A stretch of DNA of 64,000 nt from Bemisia tabaci. Taxonomy: Eukaryota; Arthropoda; Insecta; Hemiptera; Aleyrodidae. Below the pieces are notes generated by a model that saw only the letters and a program-made list of their open reading frames with translations, did no database searches and had not been told where the DNA came from. Made by a program: the position numbers and the translations under genes. Of this stretch, positions 12,031 through 23,288 are shown piece by piece (position 1 is the first letter of the stretch; each line of letters begins with the position of its first letter). Location: assembly GCF_918797505.1 (NCBI RefSeq), contig NC_092795.1, forward strand, positions 30,057,131 through 30,121,130. Reading direction: 5' to 3'.

Positions 12031-12271
12031 CAAATGAGGACTTATCTGTAACAATAGCGGATGTGAAAAATTACCTTTTCGAAACACATTCAAAAAACTG
12101 TTTTGGCATCGAGAAAATTTTGAGAAAATACTTGAGATGTGATCTTCAAGATCTGTACATTATGCCAGAGCCAAACATATTCAATTTTTGTGTGAACAAA
12201 ACAGTTTTTTAAGCGTGTTTCTAAAAGGTAATTTTTCACATCCGCCGTTGTTACAGATGAGTCCTCAAATA
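12031..12271. mobile_element. Foldback element, ~75-bp arms
   Basis: CAAATGAGGACTTATCTGTA...CATCCGC-type arm at 12031-12106 is mirrored at about 12196-12270 (TAATTTTTCACATCCGCCGT, GTTACAGATGAGTCCTCAAA). The central spacer is ~90 bp. No target duplication seen at these limits, so true ends may lie further out. Confidence 0.7.
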
Positions 12272-12282
12272 CAAGGAAACTT

Positions 12283-12332
12283 TATCGGAGGAAATGTAGC
12301 AACATTCAGGTACGCATACGCTGTTTTTGCTC
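12283..12332 (+). mobile_element. MITE family A, right-end relic
   Basis: GGAAATGTAGCAACATTCAGG then GCATACGCTGTTTTTGCTCAGC resembles the family A right end (TTTGGCAACGTCTGAAGG, then CATACGGCGTTTTTCCTTAGC). Diverged and lacking a left end. Confidence 0.35.
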
Positions 12333-12777
12333 AGCGCAGGAGGGACGATATCTTTTGAGGGCGTGCTGGAAATAAAGTCCGAAGGAGGGAAATAAAAGGG
12401 ACGGAGGGCGGACGCGTAACGACTCAGTCATCGCGAGCGCGAACGGTTGCCGAGCTCTGACCGTAAGAGAGGGGCCATAACCGACCTCGGAAGCTCAGTT
12501 TAATTCGCGATAAAAGTTAAGCAGATCATTTGCCCAGCCAAAAAGTTCGCTCGGCCAAACTGCAACCGCTGTAGCTCCACGCTGTTGCCACACTTATGCA
12601 GGATTGCATTTATCGCCTTTTCTACGCGCACAAGTGCGGACAAAGAAGACGATGAAATAGGTTTCAAACGAAAACAGTTCTAGTCAGATCGATGAATCGT
12701 GTCATGTTCGACCCAAATCTGACGGACTCAGCTTAACTTAGTTATCATTAGCGCTGCGGCAGGGGTTTTTGATACGA
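12333..12777. other. No gene recognised
   Basis: Moderately GC-rich unique sequence with no coding signal or repeat that I could match elsewhere in the window. Confidence 0.4.
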
Positions 12778-13050
12778 GGGGAAAGAAGAGAAAGGAGAAT
12801 GAAGGAGAAAAAGGGAAAGAAGAAGAAAAAGAGTAGGAAGAGGAGAGACAAGGAAAGAAAAGAAATAGAGGATAATGATAAGACAGAGGAGGAGCAGAGG
12901 AGAAGGGAGAGTGGACGAAAAACGAATAAAAATAAATTCTGCTCCTCTCTCCTCTTTTCTCTTCCTCCTTCTCTTTTTCCCTTTATTTTCTCTCTATTCC
13001 TGTCACTTCCTTTTCTAATTATTTTTCTTCTCCTCTCTCTTCTCATCCTT
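12778..13050. repeat. Purine tract followed by pyrimidine tract
   Basis: About 12778-12925 is almost all A/G on the + strand; after a short AT-rich junction, about 12938-13050 is almost all C/T. The halves are roughly complementary in composition, so the region can fold back. The overlapping ~100-aa frames on both strands (Lys/Arg/Glu-rich on +, Leu/Ser/Phe-rich on -) are artefacts of this composition. Confidence 0.8.
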
Positions 13051-13265
13051 TTGCATTTCAATTGCTAATGCATCTTCCTCTGGTATTTTGACTTCATTGT
13101 GCAATGAGGAATAAATACTGACCCGCATATAATAGCACATTTTTGCTGAGAGAAACTATAGTAGCTTAGCACATATATTTTTTCCAAACCGAGTAGTAGT
13201 TATAAAAGTAGAAGTCCTTCCTCATTGTGAAATGCATACATAGTCCATTTGTCACACGTTCTCAA

Positions 13266-13372
13266 GATCCAAATGTGCGATGAGGAATTACCATTTCTGG
13301 GTCATCCATAAAAGTACCTGTATGAATGGGAAATCTGGTGGCAAGCGTGTTGTTTCTGAAATAACCGGTAAT
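13266..13372 (+). repeat. Dispersed repeat S, copy 2
   Basis: Contains TTCTGGGTCATCCATAAAAG, then TGGGAAATCTGGTGGCAAGC and GTTGTTTCT, in the same order as in the copies at 7580 and 49122. Diverged, non-coding. Confidence 0.5.
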
Positions 13373-15435
13373 GAATGATGTTCTTTTACCTCATGTTTAT
13401 CTCGAGTGTGCTTTTGACAATATTTTATGCGTTTTCTAGTTAAAAATTTCTTAGTTTCTTCTTCCTCGGCATTTCCTACGACGGAGAAATGCTTGGTCCT
13501 CTCCGTAATACGCTCGGGTTAGCCAAAATACCCCCCCCCCCCAAAAAAAAAGAAAAGTATAATATTTTCCAGAATCGAGTCACATGTCATATGCTTTGAG
13601 AACTTCTCCAGACTACGCAACGCCGGGCTCATATGGTTATTTGCCAGACCCCATTCATCCGCTATAACGTTGCACTAAATATCCCACAATGATCGCGTAA
13701 CTTTTGCCTCATCCTTTTAAATCCCAAAATATGCTCAGGAACCAAGTTAAATTCATGGGTGAGATCGAAATAATGCTTTAAACCGAGAATGTTAAACGCA
13801 TTAGAAAGATCTGAAAAGCAAGGAATCGGTTGATTTGATAATAAATCCCTTCTTCGTTGACCCATAAAGAAATATAAATTGATGAAAACAATAACAACTT
13901 TACTTGAAAAACATCCGGGAAGACTAAATATTTCTGCCCATCCCTGTTTCCTTTCGTGTCGTTTTCCCGTTCCTGTTATTCAACCTACTCCACGCATGTT
14001 ATATCTCCATTTTCTTCTTCATCATGTTTTCGTGATTAAAAACTAATTTGAAAAGTATTACAGAAAACCTTCGCTTACTGACTGATCGTGAGCCACGGCA
14101 GCCAATGAGTTTCCCTTCAAATGAGTGGGTATGCAATTTAAGGCACACAGGAGTTGATATATTTGTATCACGCGTTATAGCGATTGATGTTCGTCGGTTT
14201 GCGCAGTCAGCAATTAAAGTTTGTCGGGCAGATCACGCAAAAACTAATAATGATTTTACTCTTAGGTAATGCTCGATGATCGATAGAGCAATATTTTAAC
14301 GATCCATGCCGCACACCTAAATTCACAAATTATATTCAAAAACAGCTCAAGCAGGCGATGCCCAACACGCGGCCATGTAGAAGTAGTGTAATCAAACGTT
14401 TAACACTTTTTCTCAACCATGATTCTAAACGATTTAAAGCATTTTTATTGACATATTTGGAATACTCGTAAATGAAAAAATCGAAAGCATTATATTGTTA
14501 GTAATAATACATTAGAAATATTTTTAACAGTTTGCGAGATTTTTTCATCTGTTACGGCTAGTTTTTTAATCATCTCTCTGGTCAAAAATGTATTGCCGCC
14601 GACTGATAAAAAAGCAGACATAGACGAGATCAATTTATAAATGCGTCTTACAAACTACGCAAATAGTTCGTTTTAGATAGTTTCTGAGATATTTTTGATG
14701 AGCTAAACGTGATCTGTGTGCGATTTTACCAATTATGAGTCTACCCATTCGGATGTGACTTTAGTTCGCAACAGACTCGCTGCTTGATTTTCTCGCCTCG
14801 TGAATATTGCATGATTGGGGGTGGGGGGTCCAAGGGGTCTAGAAACTCCCCCCATTCTTGAAAATTTTCGTAAATGAACGTCATTTTTTATCTCACGAAT
14901 TTTTTACCTCTGGGCCCGCCTTCCCTCAGAAGGTATTTTTGCCGTGGAGCTCCCCTCCCTCATAAAAAACTTTTCGACTATTTCACTGCTAATTTCATTA
15001 AAAAATATCGGTTCGTTTTATCTTGCTTAACTCAGTAGGAATGTGAGTTTTAAAACACCGACTCGGAGTTACCTGCTCTTGAACTTTCACCATCGCTCAG
15101 CTTCAGTATGAATAGGAAGCCAGGAAAGAATAATGAGGTACGAATTGTTGAGAGCGGGGTGAACTTAATTAATCATGATTTACCGCGCAGAGAAGCATCG
15201 AGCAACGGTTAGGGAAAATTTCGTAGCCTTCGATTTTTTGTCGAAAAAAGTAAAGAGCGCAGGCTAAAACGAAACTGCGCGAGACGTTTCCCGTTGGAGT
15301 TTCTGGAGGTGTGCTCGGAATGAACTCGACGAGTTAATGTTGCGTGCTACTTCCGGTTCACTAATCTTGCGGATTTATTTCAAAAATGTCACCATGCTGT
15401 CAGATTTTCCTTAAAAGTCGGTTAATTCTTGTTTG
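13373..15435. other. No gene recognised
   Basis: AT-rich unique sequence with a C run at about 13531-13541. Small frames at 13662-13865 (-) and 14048-14269 (+) have no recognisable domain and no splice or start context that supports them. Confidence 0.45.
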
Positions 15436-15512
15436 CCGATCAGGTTAGCCGAGCGGATTGCGGCCTGACTCTAGTTCAATGGGTCCTGGGCTCGAAATCC
15501 CGGTTGTGGCAA
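15436..15512 (+). repeat. tRNA(Leu)-like SINE head or tRNA relic
   Basis: GGTTAGCCGAGCGG is a good A box of the tRNA-Leu/Ser kind, and GGGCTCGAAATCCCGG is a recognisable B box and T arm about 45 bases later. The sequence ends GGTTGTGGCA. The acceptor strands do not pair and the anticodon arm is not convincing, so this is a tRNA-derived SINE head or pseudogene. A MITE begins 26 bases downstream. Confidence 0.5.
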
Positions 15513-15537
15513 CACATGTTCACGATATTGACCAGTG

Positions 15538-15831
15538 CACGGAAAAAAAAAAAGAATTGCTGATTCAACAGTTCATTGCTAAAAACAGTGAGTGCAATGT
15601 TTCAACGCAGATTTTACAACAAAAAATGCTACTTTAACCACATTGTAAACTAATTTCACCACGGGGGTGGTTAAAGTAGCATTTTTAATGCTACTTTAAC
15701 CGCATTGTAAACTAATTTAACCACGGGGGTGGTTAAAGTAGCATTTTTTTTGTTGTAAAATCTGCGTTGAAACATTGCACTCACTGTTTTTAGCAATGAA
15801 TTGTTGAATCAGCAATTCTTTTTTTTCCGTG
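15538..15831. mobile_element. Palindromic MITE with duplicated centre
   Basis: Ends CACGGAAAAAAAA and TTTTTTTTCCGTG, with AGAATTGCTGATTCAACA and its complement just inside, and TTTCAACGCAGATTTTACAA and its complement further in. The centre is a direct duplication of about 62 bp (15625-15686 and 15687-15748), each unit itself a palindrome running from AATGCTACTTTAACC to GGTTAAAGTAGCAT. TG flanks both ends (15536-15537, 15832-15833), a possible 2-bp target duplication. Confidence 0.85.
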
Positions 15832-15935
15832 TGGATCTGCTGAGATCGGTTCCTCTTGGCCCTTGATCTGTGAGAATTTGATGAGCCTAGAGCATAGATG
15901 TATCTTTACCCAATAGCCTCTATTGCTTCTGATAA

Positions 15936-16890
15936 CCCTGGTAAAAATTGGCAGTAGAATCTGTGTTCCAAAATACCATAGACCTACAGCCGGCTGTAAG
16001 ATTCCCAATAGCTTCTATAGCCGGCAACACAATTTCTTATAGCCTTTTATAGCCGATGGCGATTAAGCAACAGCCTGGCGATGAAGTGTATGCTAAACGT
16101 TACTAATTACGGATGCTAGGACTTGACGAGTTTTTGGACTACCGCTCTCTTTTTAGGCCGTAGTATCTTGATTTATTTTGCGTGGAAAGCTCCGTACTTT
16201 TGAAGGATGCCTGCCATTCCTAATATGTTGGAGCGCCTTCAATTTCGTATGATACTGTGCAATATCTCGGATGTGAAATAATTGCTTCAAGCGGTGTGGT
16301 ACGCTGCGGCGCGGCGCGGCGGGCGGGCAGCCAGCGCCAAACGCGCATTGGCGCCTACAAACCTAACAGGAATACTTCACGCATTGCGCAATGCGTGAAG
16401 TATCCCTGTTAGGTTTGTAGGCGCCAGTGCGCCGCCGCTCCGCTTTGTGTTATTCTCTAATATTTAATCTCGTGGAGTCAGCGTTTTTCAACTCATGACT
16501 TTGAAATGTTCGCACACTCTGTATGGATTATTCTCATTTTATTGATGAAAAAAAATATGTAGTAAAGGAAAATATAATGTGTGTTTTGTAAATATCAAGG
16601 GGATTTCGTACAAACTTAAGGATTTACAAAGCACACAAATTTCTACACAATTTCTTATAGCCTTTTATAGCCGATGGCAAAAAAGCAACAGTCAGGCGAT
16701 AAAGTGTAAAGCCCGGCGACGGGAACTATAGCCCGGCTGTATAATTTTTCATCGCTTTGTGTGGCCCGGCCGTATGACTTTTTCCACTTTCTACAGCCAG
16801 CTATATGATTTTCTATCGTCTCCTTCAGTCGGCTATAAGAACTTCTATGGTATTTTGAAACGCAGCTCCTATCGCCAATTCATACTAGGG
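15936..16890. mobile_element. Inverted-repeat element W, 955 bp
   Basis: Left end CCCTGGTAAAAATTGGC, then TTCCAAAATACCATAGA, is mirrored at the right by TCTATGGTATTTTGAAACGC and GCCAATTCATACTAGGG. Both halves carry repeated TATAGCCGGC/GCCCGGC units. Its interior segment ACAATTTCTTATAGCCTTTT occurs twice (about 16028 and 16645), and a GC-rich hairpin (16290-16450) sits between them, suggesting an insertion plus a local duplication. No open frame for a transposase. Confidence 0.75.
16345..16430. repeat. Repeat J hairpin (GCGCC-TACAAACCTAA)
   Basis: A near-perfect stem: GGCGCCTACAAACCTAACAG...TTCACGCATTG followed at once by CAATGCGTGAAGTATCC...TTTGTAGGCGCC, with about 37-bp arms and almost no loop. 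The same unit occurs as a hairpin at 40178-40262, as a tandem repeat at 50132-50338 and singly near 58008-58050. Confidence 0.8.
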
Positions 16891-18157
16891 AATTGTGAGC
16901 TCCTGACGTAATAAAAGTCAAATAAACAGCAAAAAAGCGCCCTCAAATCACTAGGCACTTGCCTCAGAAACTAGGGTCGAGTTTCATAGAAACGCACAAA
17001 GTTTCAACTTCGACAAAAATGAATTTCGAGTAGTTTAAAATTTAACTAGTCGTAAATTTTATCTTGTCACAGTTTAAACCCAAAAGAACGTATTTTGAAC
17101 GTAAACAGAGTGGTTGAAATGTTTCCTTACCATTGTCTTATGGAAGAATAAAACTTCAAACCTCTTCTTTTTGGTTCAAACATAATGCACTTTCGTGCGC
17201 TTTCCTTAAATTCGGTCCAATATAGGGAAGTATTGCCGAAGCTGTGCCGTTCTCTGATTTGTTCATCAGTTCTAGGCCCTATACCTAAGAGTTTATTCTA
17301 ATCTGCCTCGTCCTGGGAAAATGTTACAGGAACATTCAAAATTTGCCAAATTCCCTCCAGTATAATTCCTACATTTATGGGAATGTATCAATATTTTTGC
17401 TGAAACTTTTCTGCCATGTTAGATTGAATTGCAAACAAAATTATCTAAGACGTTTACGAGTCACCTAGAAAATTCGTATTTTGTCGAAGGAAATTTAGCA
17501 ACTTCCGGAGGTTCACACGGTCGTTTACCTTGGCACGGCACAGCGAACCTGATCAGGAGAAATTTGCAGTTTCGAGGGAGAAATGAATGTACCTTTAGGA
17601 TAACTACAGTATTCCTGCAGAGAATAATTTAGGATTCACGGCAAAATTATCCGCTGAAGTTTGTTCAGAAGTTAGAAATTCCAAAATTTTTTTACGTCTG
17701 AAATTCTTGCTTGTCATGTCACAGGCTAATGGTCAAATCAGACATTTTGCCGAATGCCCAGACCGATAGTAAAATGTTGATAACCTACCATGTTTTTACC
17801 GGATATTTCCGAGTGTTTCAGCACATGGAAATGAAAATTTAATTGAACGTGCAATTTTTGTCAATATGATGGTGCAAAATTCTAGACATAGCTTTTTACA
17901 GTCACACTTTTAAATAATCTATGCTCAACGAAGCAAGGTAATTATCAGAAACACATTTATATGGTGCCAAAAACTATGAAAAATTTTGCATTGGTCAAAC
18001 ATTTAACAACAAGATTTTATCGATATTCTCGAGGAAATGTTTTTGTCAAAAAACAAAAAACAAAATTTAATTTAAATCGAGCATAGAATTATTATCAACT
18101 GTCTCTGCTTGGGTATTTGACAAAACATCTGATTCGATTATTAGCCTGCGACCAGAA
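16891..18157. other. No gene recognised; one MITE relic
   Basis: AT-rich. At about 17485-17541, GGAAATTTAGCAACTTCCGG then TTTACCTTGGCACGGCA is a diverged right end of MITE family A. Nothing else recognisable. Confidence 0.45.
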
Positions 18158-18384
18158 CACTGGAAAAAAACCGCTTGGATCTAGAGTCCAGACTCTTAAA
18201 AACAGTTACAAGAAAAAGTACTCTTGATTCAATCGGATTTTTGCTTAAATCAAGAACCAAGCCTCTTAGTTAGAGCGGATTTCCTTATGCTTTAAGCAAA
18301 AATCCGATTGAATCAAGAGTATTTCTTCTTGTCCCTGTTTTTAAGAGTCTAGACTCTAGATCCAAGCGACTTCTTTTTCCAGTG
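18158..18384. mobile_element. MITE family C, copy 1 (CACTGG ends)
   Basis: CACTGGAAAAAAACCGCTTGG at left and TTCTTTTTCCAGTG at right. Inside, GATCTAGAGTCCAGACTCTT and AAGTACTCTTGATTCAATCG are mirrored by AAGAGTCTAGACTCTAGATC, so nearly the whole element folds back. Flanking dinucleotides differ (AA and TA). Confidence 0.8.
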
Positions 18385-19265
18385 TACATTAAGGCTTTGG
18401 AATTCAAAGTTTGGACACTAGCATAGCGTGAAATTCGTAGAAAACGACGCAGTTTCTCCTTAATAGTAGGTTTCAAATGGAAATGTTCTGCTTCTGCTTG
18501 TATAGCTATATTCAATTAAGTCGAAGCCAAGTTCAGTATTAAACCTCACCGTAGCAGCGGTTTCACGATAATTTCCCAGAAAACGACTTGGCAATTAGGA
18601 ACGCGGCCAAATTCATAAGAAAAGATCAGGTTGGTGCGACCCGAGACCCGAGACTTCCTTCGACTTTTCAATATTCCTTGCTCGCGGGGTCTCGGGATCA
18701 TCTTTCTGTTTCGATGCACTCGCGGTGTTGCTTGTCGTAAAATACTCAATTGAGTTTTTACTGTAAGAAAACAGTCATTTTTGACCAAATCGACAACTTT
18801 GTTTGTATTCTTCCCCAAGACCTGCCGTAGTACCGGTTCTCAACCCCGGTGTCGATTTAATAAGCCCGAGAGGTAAGAAGAAGACGGATTAAAAACTTTT
18901 TTCGCATAATTCTTTTCATCACGGTGATTCTGAAACTGTATCAAGTAGAACTTAAATCATAGGACCCTCGGCAGCTAGGAGTTCGATCTTATTTAATTTC
19001 CGATTGTTTTTGGCTCTTGATGCAACCTTTAATAACGGAAAAACCTCTAACACTCCGGCACTCACCATCCTTCAAGTATCTAAAGTTGACGTGTAATTGA
19101 CGGGATTTGGTGAACATGTGAGCATCATCGATCATCATTTATTAATTTAAAGACGAAGAGTGTAAGGTGAGCTCACGCGATTGATTCACGTTCACACCAC
19201 ATTCAAGTTGGTGTCTTTTGCTTTTATTTATTTATCACGTAGACGAATTAACCTGAGTCAGCTTG
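18385..19265. other. No gene recognised
   Basis: Unique sequence; the 18546-18818 minus-strand frame has no recognisable domain. No repeat in it was matched to another place in the window. Confidence 0.4.
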
Positions 19266-19680
19266 CACTGAAAAAAATTCTGGGCGTTTTTACCAAGGTC
19301 CGTTGGTACCTTTACCATCTCACTTTTTTGTACCAATTATTAGTAATTTTACCAAGACAGACAGGTAAGCTTACCTAAAAACCGGTATTTTTACTGTTTT
19401 TTCAGGTAAGAATACCACTTTTATTGGTAATCAATTCCCGGTAACTTGGCCATTTTATCCCGGTAATTTCACCACAGTCGATAAAAAATATTGGCATTTT
19501 TACCAAGGTCCAGTAAAATTACCGAGAAAGTTCAACAATTTTACCGAGATTTCTCAGTAAAATTATACAATTCCATAAATGGTAATTTTACCAAGAAAAA
19601 ACTGGGATCAAATAGAACCCTGAATTCTTGGTAATTTTACCATTTTCTTAGTAAATACACCGAGATTTTTTTTTTCAGTG
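19266..19680. mobile_element. MITE family D, copy 1 (GGTAA-rich)
   Basis: CACTGAAAAAAATTCTGG at left, TTTTTTTTTCAGTG at right. The interior is dominated by TTTTACC and GGTAA motifs in both orientations, many as GGTAATTTTACC palindromes. TG flanks both ends (19264-19265, 19681-19682). A second copy with the same order lies at 33004-33450. Confidence 0.85.
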
Positions 19681-20483
19681 TGGGTACATTTTACGTTGCC
19701 TTAATTTTAATTTTGTGTGCCTAACAAAAAATAATAAGCTTTGCTCAAATTCTGATTTTTATTCTCAATAATAATAGAAGCAAGGTGAAGCGAAAAGCTC
19801 GTTGTGTGACGTCATTTGTCTTAGTAGTGCACACGATTGTTTTGTAAACCTTGGTTTCATCCGTATTTTACATCTGGCTACCGCAGCGCATTTGCACTTG
19901 TTGCTCTGCTTGATGAAAGCAAATTGGAAAAAACCATGGTATGAGCTAAAACCATTAAATTATTATTCTGTGACAAGCGCAACTGGCTCTCCACGTACAA
20001 TCTGAATAAATGATTATTCACGCACTGAGGTAGATGTGTTGCTTGAATAGAGATGGAATATGGCAAATTTTATACGAATGTCTCCTCGGACCAGCACTGA
20101 CACAATATATTATTTTCAAACTCATTAGAAAATTAGACAAGGTCAATTATATTTATTAGCTACTTGTATTGAAAAAATTAACGAGGGCAGAGAAAAAACT
20201 TTGAAAGAGAGTTTTCATGACTGTGATCACAATTTCTTTGCGATTGCAGATACCAGCTTGTTCATAAATACTTTTAGCTCTATGTAAACTTTGAGGAGAG
20301 AAGTCAGTTAAGTGTCAATATCGGCGCCTATGACACCCTGCTTTGAGATCTCACTACGCTTGCGATAACCGCGATTTTTCATTTCTTCTTCAAAATATAA
20401 GACAATAGGCTGCAGATATTTTTTCAGAAAGTTAAAAAGTAAAATTTTTGGATAGCTGGATTGTTTTTTGAAACCATAAAAAA
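19681..20483. other. No gene recognised
   Basis: AT-rich unique sequence; nothing matched to a repeat or a protein. Confidence 0.4.
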
Positions 20484-20928
20484 CAATGTTCGAAACTCAC
20501 CTCTGAGTTTTAGGAGCCATCTGGCGCATCAAGCCCGATTTTTAGGCGCCATTGAAGATTTTTTAGGAGCCAAGTTGACTTTTTGCCTATATATTACGGC
20601 GCATTTAGTGAAAAGTTAGACGCAAGATGTTTTCGTGACAGAACTAGTAAGTAGCTGTAACTTGGGGATTAGTGGGGATGACAAAAGCACTAAGAATGAA
20701 ATCGCGAAGAAAAGAAAAAGCAAGCTTTTACTTGTAGTGCTGAAAAGTCTGAGTTTTTTCAATTCAAATAGATTTGTTTTTCTTTCTTTATGTGATACTT
20801 TATATGAAAATCCAGATTTTTAGGGGCAATTCTACGGCCAGGTTGGCGCAGAGCCTTCATTTTTTAGGCGCCATGACCGATTTTTTAGGCGCATTTGGCT
20901 CGTTGGCGCCAGTGAGTTTCGAACACTG
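20484..20928. mobile_element. hAT-like MITE family G, copy 1
   Basis: Ends CAATGTTCGAAACTCAC and GTGAGTTTCGAACACTG are inverted repeats. The flanks 20476-20483 and 20929-20936 are both ATAAAAAA, a perfect 8-bp target-site duplication, which with CAGTG-type ends points to the hAT superfamily. TTTTTAGGCGC(C) or its relatives recur several times near both ends, in the manner of subterminal transposase-binding repeats. No transposase frame. Confidence 0.9.
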
Positions 20929-20949
20929 ATAAAAAACGCGACCCCTATC

Positions 20950-21203
20950 CTGCCATGCCAAGGAAAAACGCCGTATGAACATTCGAGAGTTGCCAAATTT
21001 CCGTCGATAATATGTTTATCTTAGAGGAAAATTATGAATATGTTTCCTTGAAATTTTCAGAAGTTTTAAATAAAATTACAAAAAAAATTATCTGAGAAAT
21101 TGGTAGGCAAATATTCAAAAAATGTTCCTGAAAATTAGTGATTTGACCGGGGAAATTTGGCAACGGCTGAAGGCTCATACGGCGTTTTTCCTTAGCATGG
21201 CAG
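20950..21203. mobile_element. MITE family A copy (CTGCC ends)
   Basis: ~254 bp. Left end CTGCCATGCCAAGGAAAAACG, then CATTCGAGAGTTGCCAAATT; right end mirrors it (GGCAACGGCTGAAGGCTCAT, then CCTTAGCATGGCAG). Possible 4-bp flanks TATC and TATT (3 of 4 match). AT-rich, non-coding interior. Confidence 0.85.
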
Positions 21204-21746
21204 TATTAAAAGCCATTATTTGTTGCAATTTGTCGACATGGCGCTTGCGATACGTTGGCCGGAAGGTGTCGATTTCTGATGTGTTTAATGTGATTTCCGT
21301 GCAATTTTACTCTGAAACAGTGCACTTAGGTGGCCGCATCCGTCGTGCGCAATAGACCGCATCAGAGAGTGGGAAACGCTGTAACGGAGATTCGAATTTT
21401 TCCTCTCTAGCCATTGACGGTTCCCACATCTAGGAATTTCGTGCCCAATAGAATCTTGCTAGGCCGGCGATGTGGATTTACAAGCTCCGAGTTGCATCGG
21501 GCGTAATCCTTTGACGCTAATCGAATCCGGGCTGAATGACGGAGACTGACGTTAAAACGAAATCCCCATTTTAGGTAATTGGTTCTCCGGAGCGGGTGTG
21601 CTCGTGCATACGTCAGCCCTCCGTTGACATTCGGGCTCGGGAATAATTCCCGACCAACGGACGTCACGTTAATCCAGCCTCCATTACATGAAAAAACAAC
21701 CCATGTTGCCAAACCGACCGATTGCTCATTTCAATAAATTAGACCG

Positions 21747-22842
21747 CCCTCCTAAAAATGGTGAGTGCCAATGAGTAGAAAACCAAAGTCATATGAATAT
21801 AATTTCAACTTACATGAATAGAATTTAACTCATGTTAGCAGAATTTCTCTATCCAGTTTTCGCAAACTTCTGTGACTAGAGATTCGAACTCATATGACTA
21901 TACGGAGATCTCAACTCACATGAGTTCAGCGTTGAATCTACCGAGTCCGATATCTCAGAAACAGTGTTCGAAACTCACAGGCGCCAACGCGCCAAATGCG
22001 CCTAAAAATCGGCCATGGCGCCTAAAAAATGAAAGCTCTGCGCTAACGTGGCCCGTAAAAATTGTCCCCTAAAAATCTGGATTTTCATAGGAAGTCACAT
22101 AAAGAAAGAAAAAAAATCTGTTTGAATTGAAAAAACTCAGACTTTTCAGCACTACAAGTAAAAACTTGCTTTTTCTATTCTTCACGATTTCATTCTTAGT
22201 GCTTTTGTCTTCCCCAAGTTACAGCTACTTACTAGTTCTGTTACGAAAATATCTTGCGTCTAACTTTTCACTAAATGCGCCGTAATATATAGGCAAAAAG
22301 TCAATTTGGCCCCTAAATAATCTTCAATTGCGCCTAAAAATCGGGCTTGATGCGCCACATGGCTCTTAAAACTCAAAGGTGAGTTTCGAACACTGATGAG
22401 TAGAAAATCAAAGTCATATGAATAGAATTAACTCGTAGGAGCAGAATTTCTCCATCCACTTTTCGCCAACTTCTATGACTAGAAATACCAACTCTTTTGA
22501 CCATATAGAGATTTCAATGCACATGAGTTCACCGTTGAATCTACCGAGTCCGATATCTCAGAAACTAGTCACCACATCAAAAAAAGCATGGGAACAAAAT
22601 GTTTTTATTTTTCAAATTTACTTATGTCGGTGTCTCCTGGTCAGAAACAGCATTTCTGAAAAATGAAACAAATTGAATTCATATGAGTTGATCTTTTCTT
22701 TTCTAGTAGTGAAAGTAGAATTTACTAGTGGTATGAGTAGAATTTCTTCTCATATGAGTAGGATTTCTACTCATATAAGTACGAAGTTCTACTCATGCGA
22801 GTTGGCAAATTCTGGATATCCTACTCGTCATTTTTAGCAGGG
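21747..22842. mobile_element. Element H, split by a hAT MITE
   Basis: Left CCCTCCTAAAAATGGTGAGT and right ACTCGTCATTTTTAGCAGGG are inverted. Inside, ~190 bp beginning GAGTAGAAAACCAAAGTCAT (21776) and containing TCTACCGAGTCCGATATCTC recurs at 22399-22565, either side of the family G MITE at 21962-22395. The right part repeats CATATGAGTAG/CTACTCATATGAG. No open frame. Confidence 0.7.
21962..22395. mobile_element. hAT-like MITE family G, copy 2
   Basis: Ends CAGTGTTCGAAACTCAC and GTGAGTTTCGAACACTG; the sequence is the reverse complement of copy 1, about 1 kb away, including the GCGCCTAAAAA repeats. The 8-bp flanks (CTCAGAAA, ATGAGTAG) do not match, unlike copy 1, suggesting that this copy was moved or rearranged with its host element. 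Confidence 0.85.
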
Positions 22843-22853
22843 CGAGGTTAGCA

Positions 22854-23109
22854 CTGCTGTACTACGGAAGCATGCCGTATGAACATTCGAAGGTTGCCAA
22901 ATTTCACTGGATAAAACATGTATTTTTGCGAGGATAGTTTTGCATATTTTTCCTTGAAATTTTCAGACGTTTCAGAGTAAATATCGAATAAAATTGTCTG
23001 AAAATTTTGAAAAACATACACACACAATTTTCTCTGCAAATTCGTCTTTGATTGAAGGAAACATGGCAACGTCTGAAGGCTTACACTGCGTTTTTCCTTA
23101 GCACAGCAG
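22854..23109. mobile_element. MITE family A copy, 4-bp duplication AGCA
   Basis: ~256 bp, left CTGCTGTACTACGGAAGCAT, right TGCGTTTTTCCTTAGCACAGCAG. AGCA flanks both ends exactly (22850-22853, 23110-23113). Begins 11 bases after element H. Confidence 0.85.
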
Positions 23110-23114
23110 AGCAT

Positions 23115-23175
23115 AGAGGCTCTTTAGAATGACAGTGAGGATGTGTGGGATCTATTTCTAATAGAGCTTTTATAC
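23115..23175. mobile_element. hAT-like MITE family F, end fragment
   Basis: TAGAGGCTCTTTAGAATGAC then GGGATCTATTTCTAATAG matches the right-hand end of the copy at 25359-25669 (read in reverse). The other end is absent. Confidence 0.45.
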
Positions 23176-23288
23176 GTCTCAAGGATTGGCGATTTACGTA
23201 ATTTTTCCCATGTGCAATTCCGGAGAAACACGATGGCGTCTATAGTCGTCTCTGGAACGACCTCTCAAATTAGAAGCAATCAAGACAG

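Noticed and set aside
12738..13068. ~100-codon frames on both strands, Arg/Lys/Glu-rich or Ser/Leu-rich
   Set aside because: Produced by the purine and pyrimidine tracts; no protein signal.
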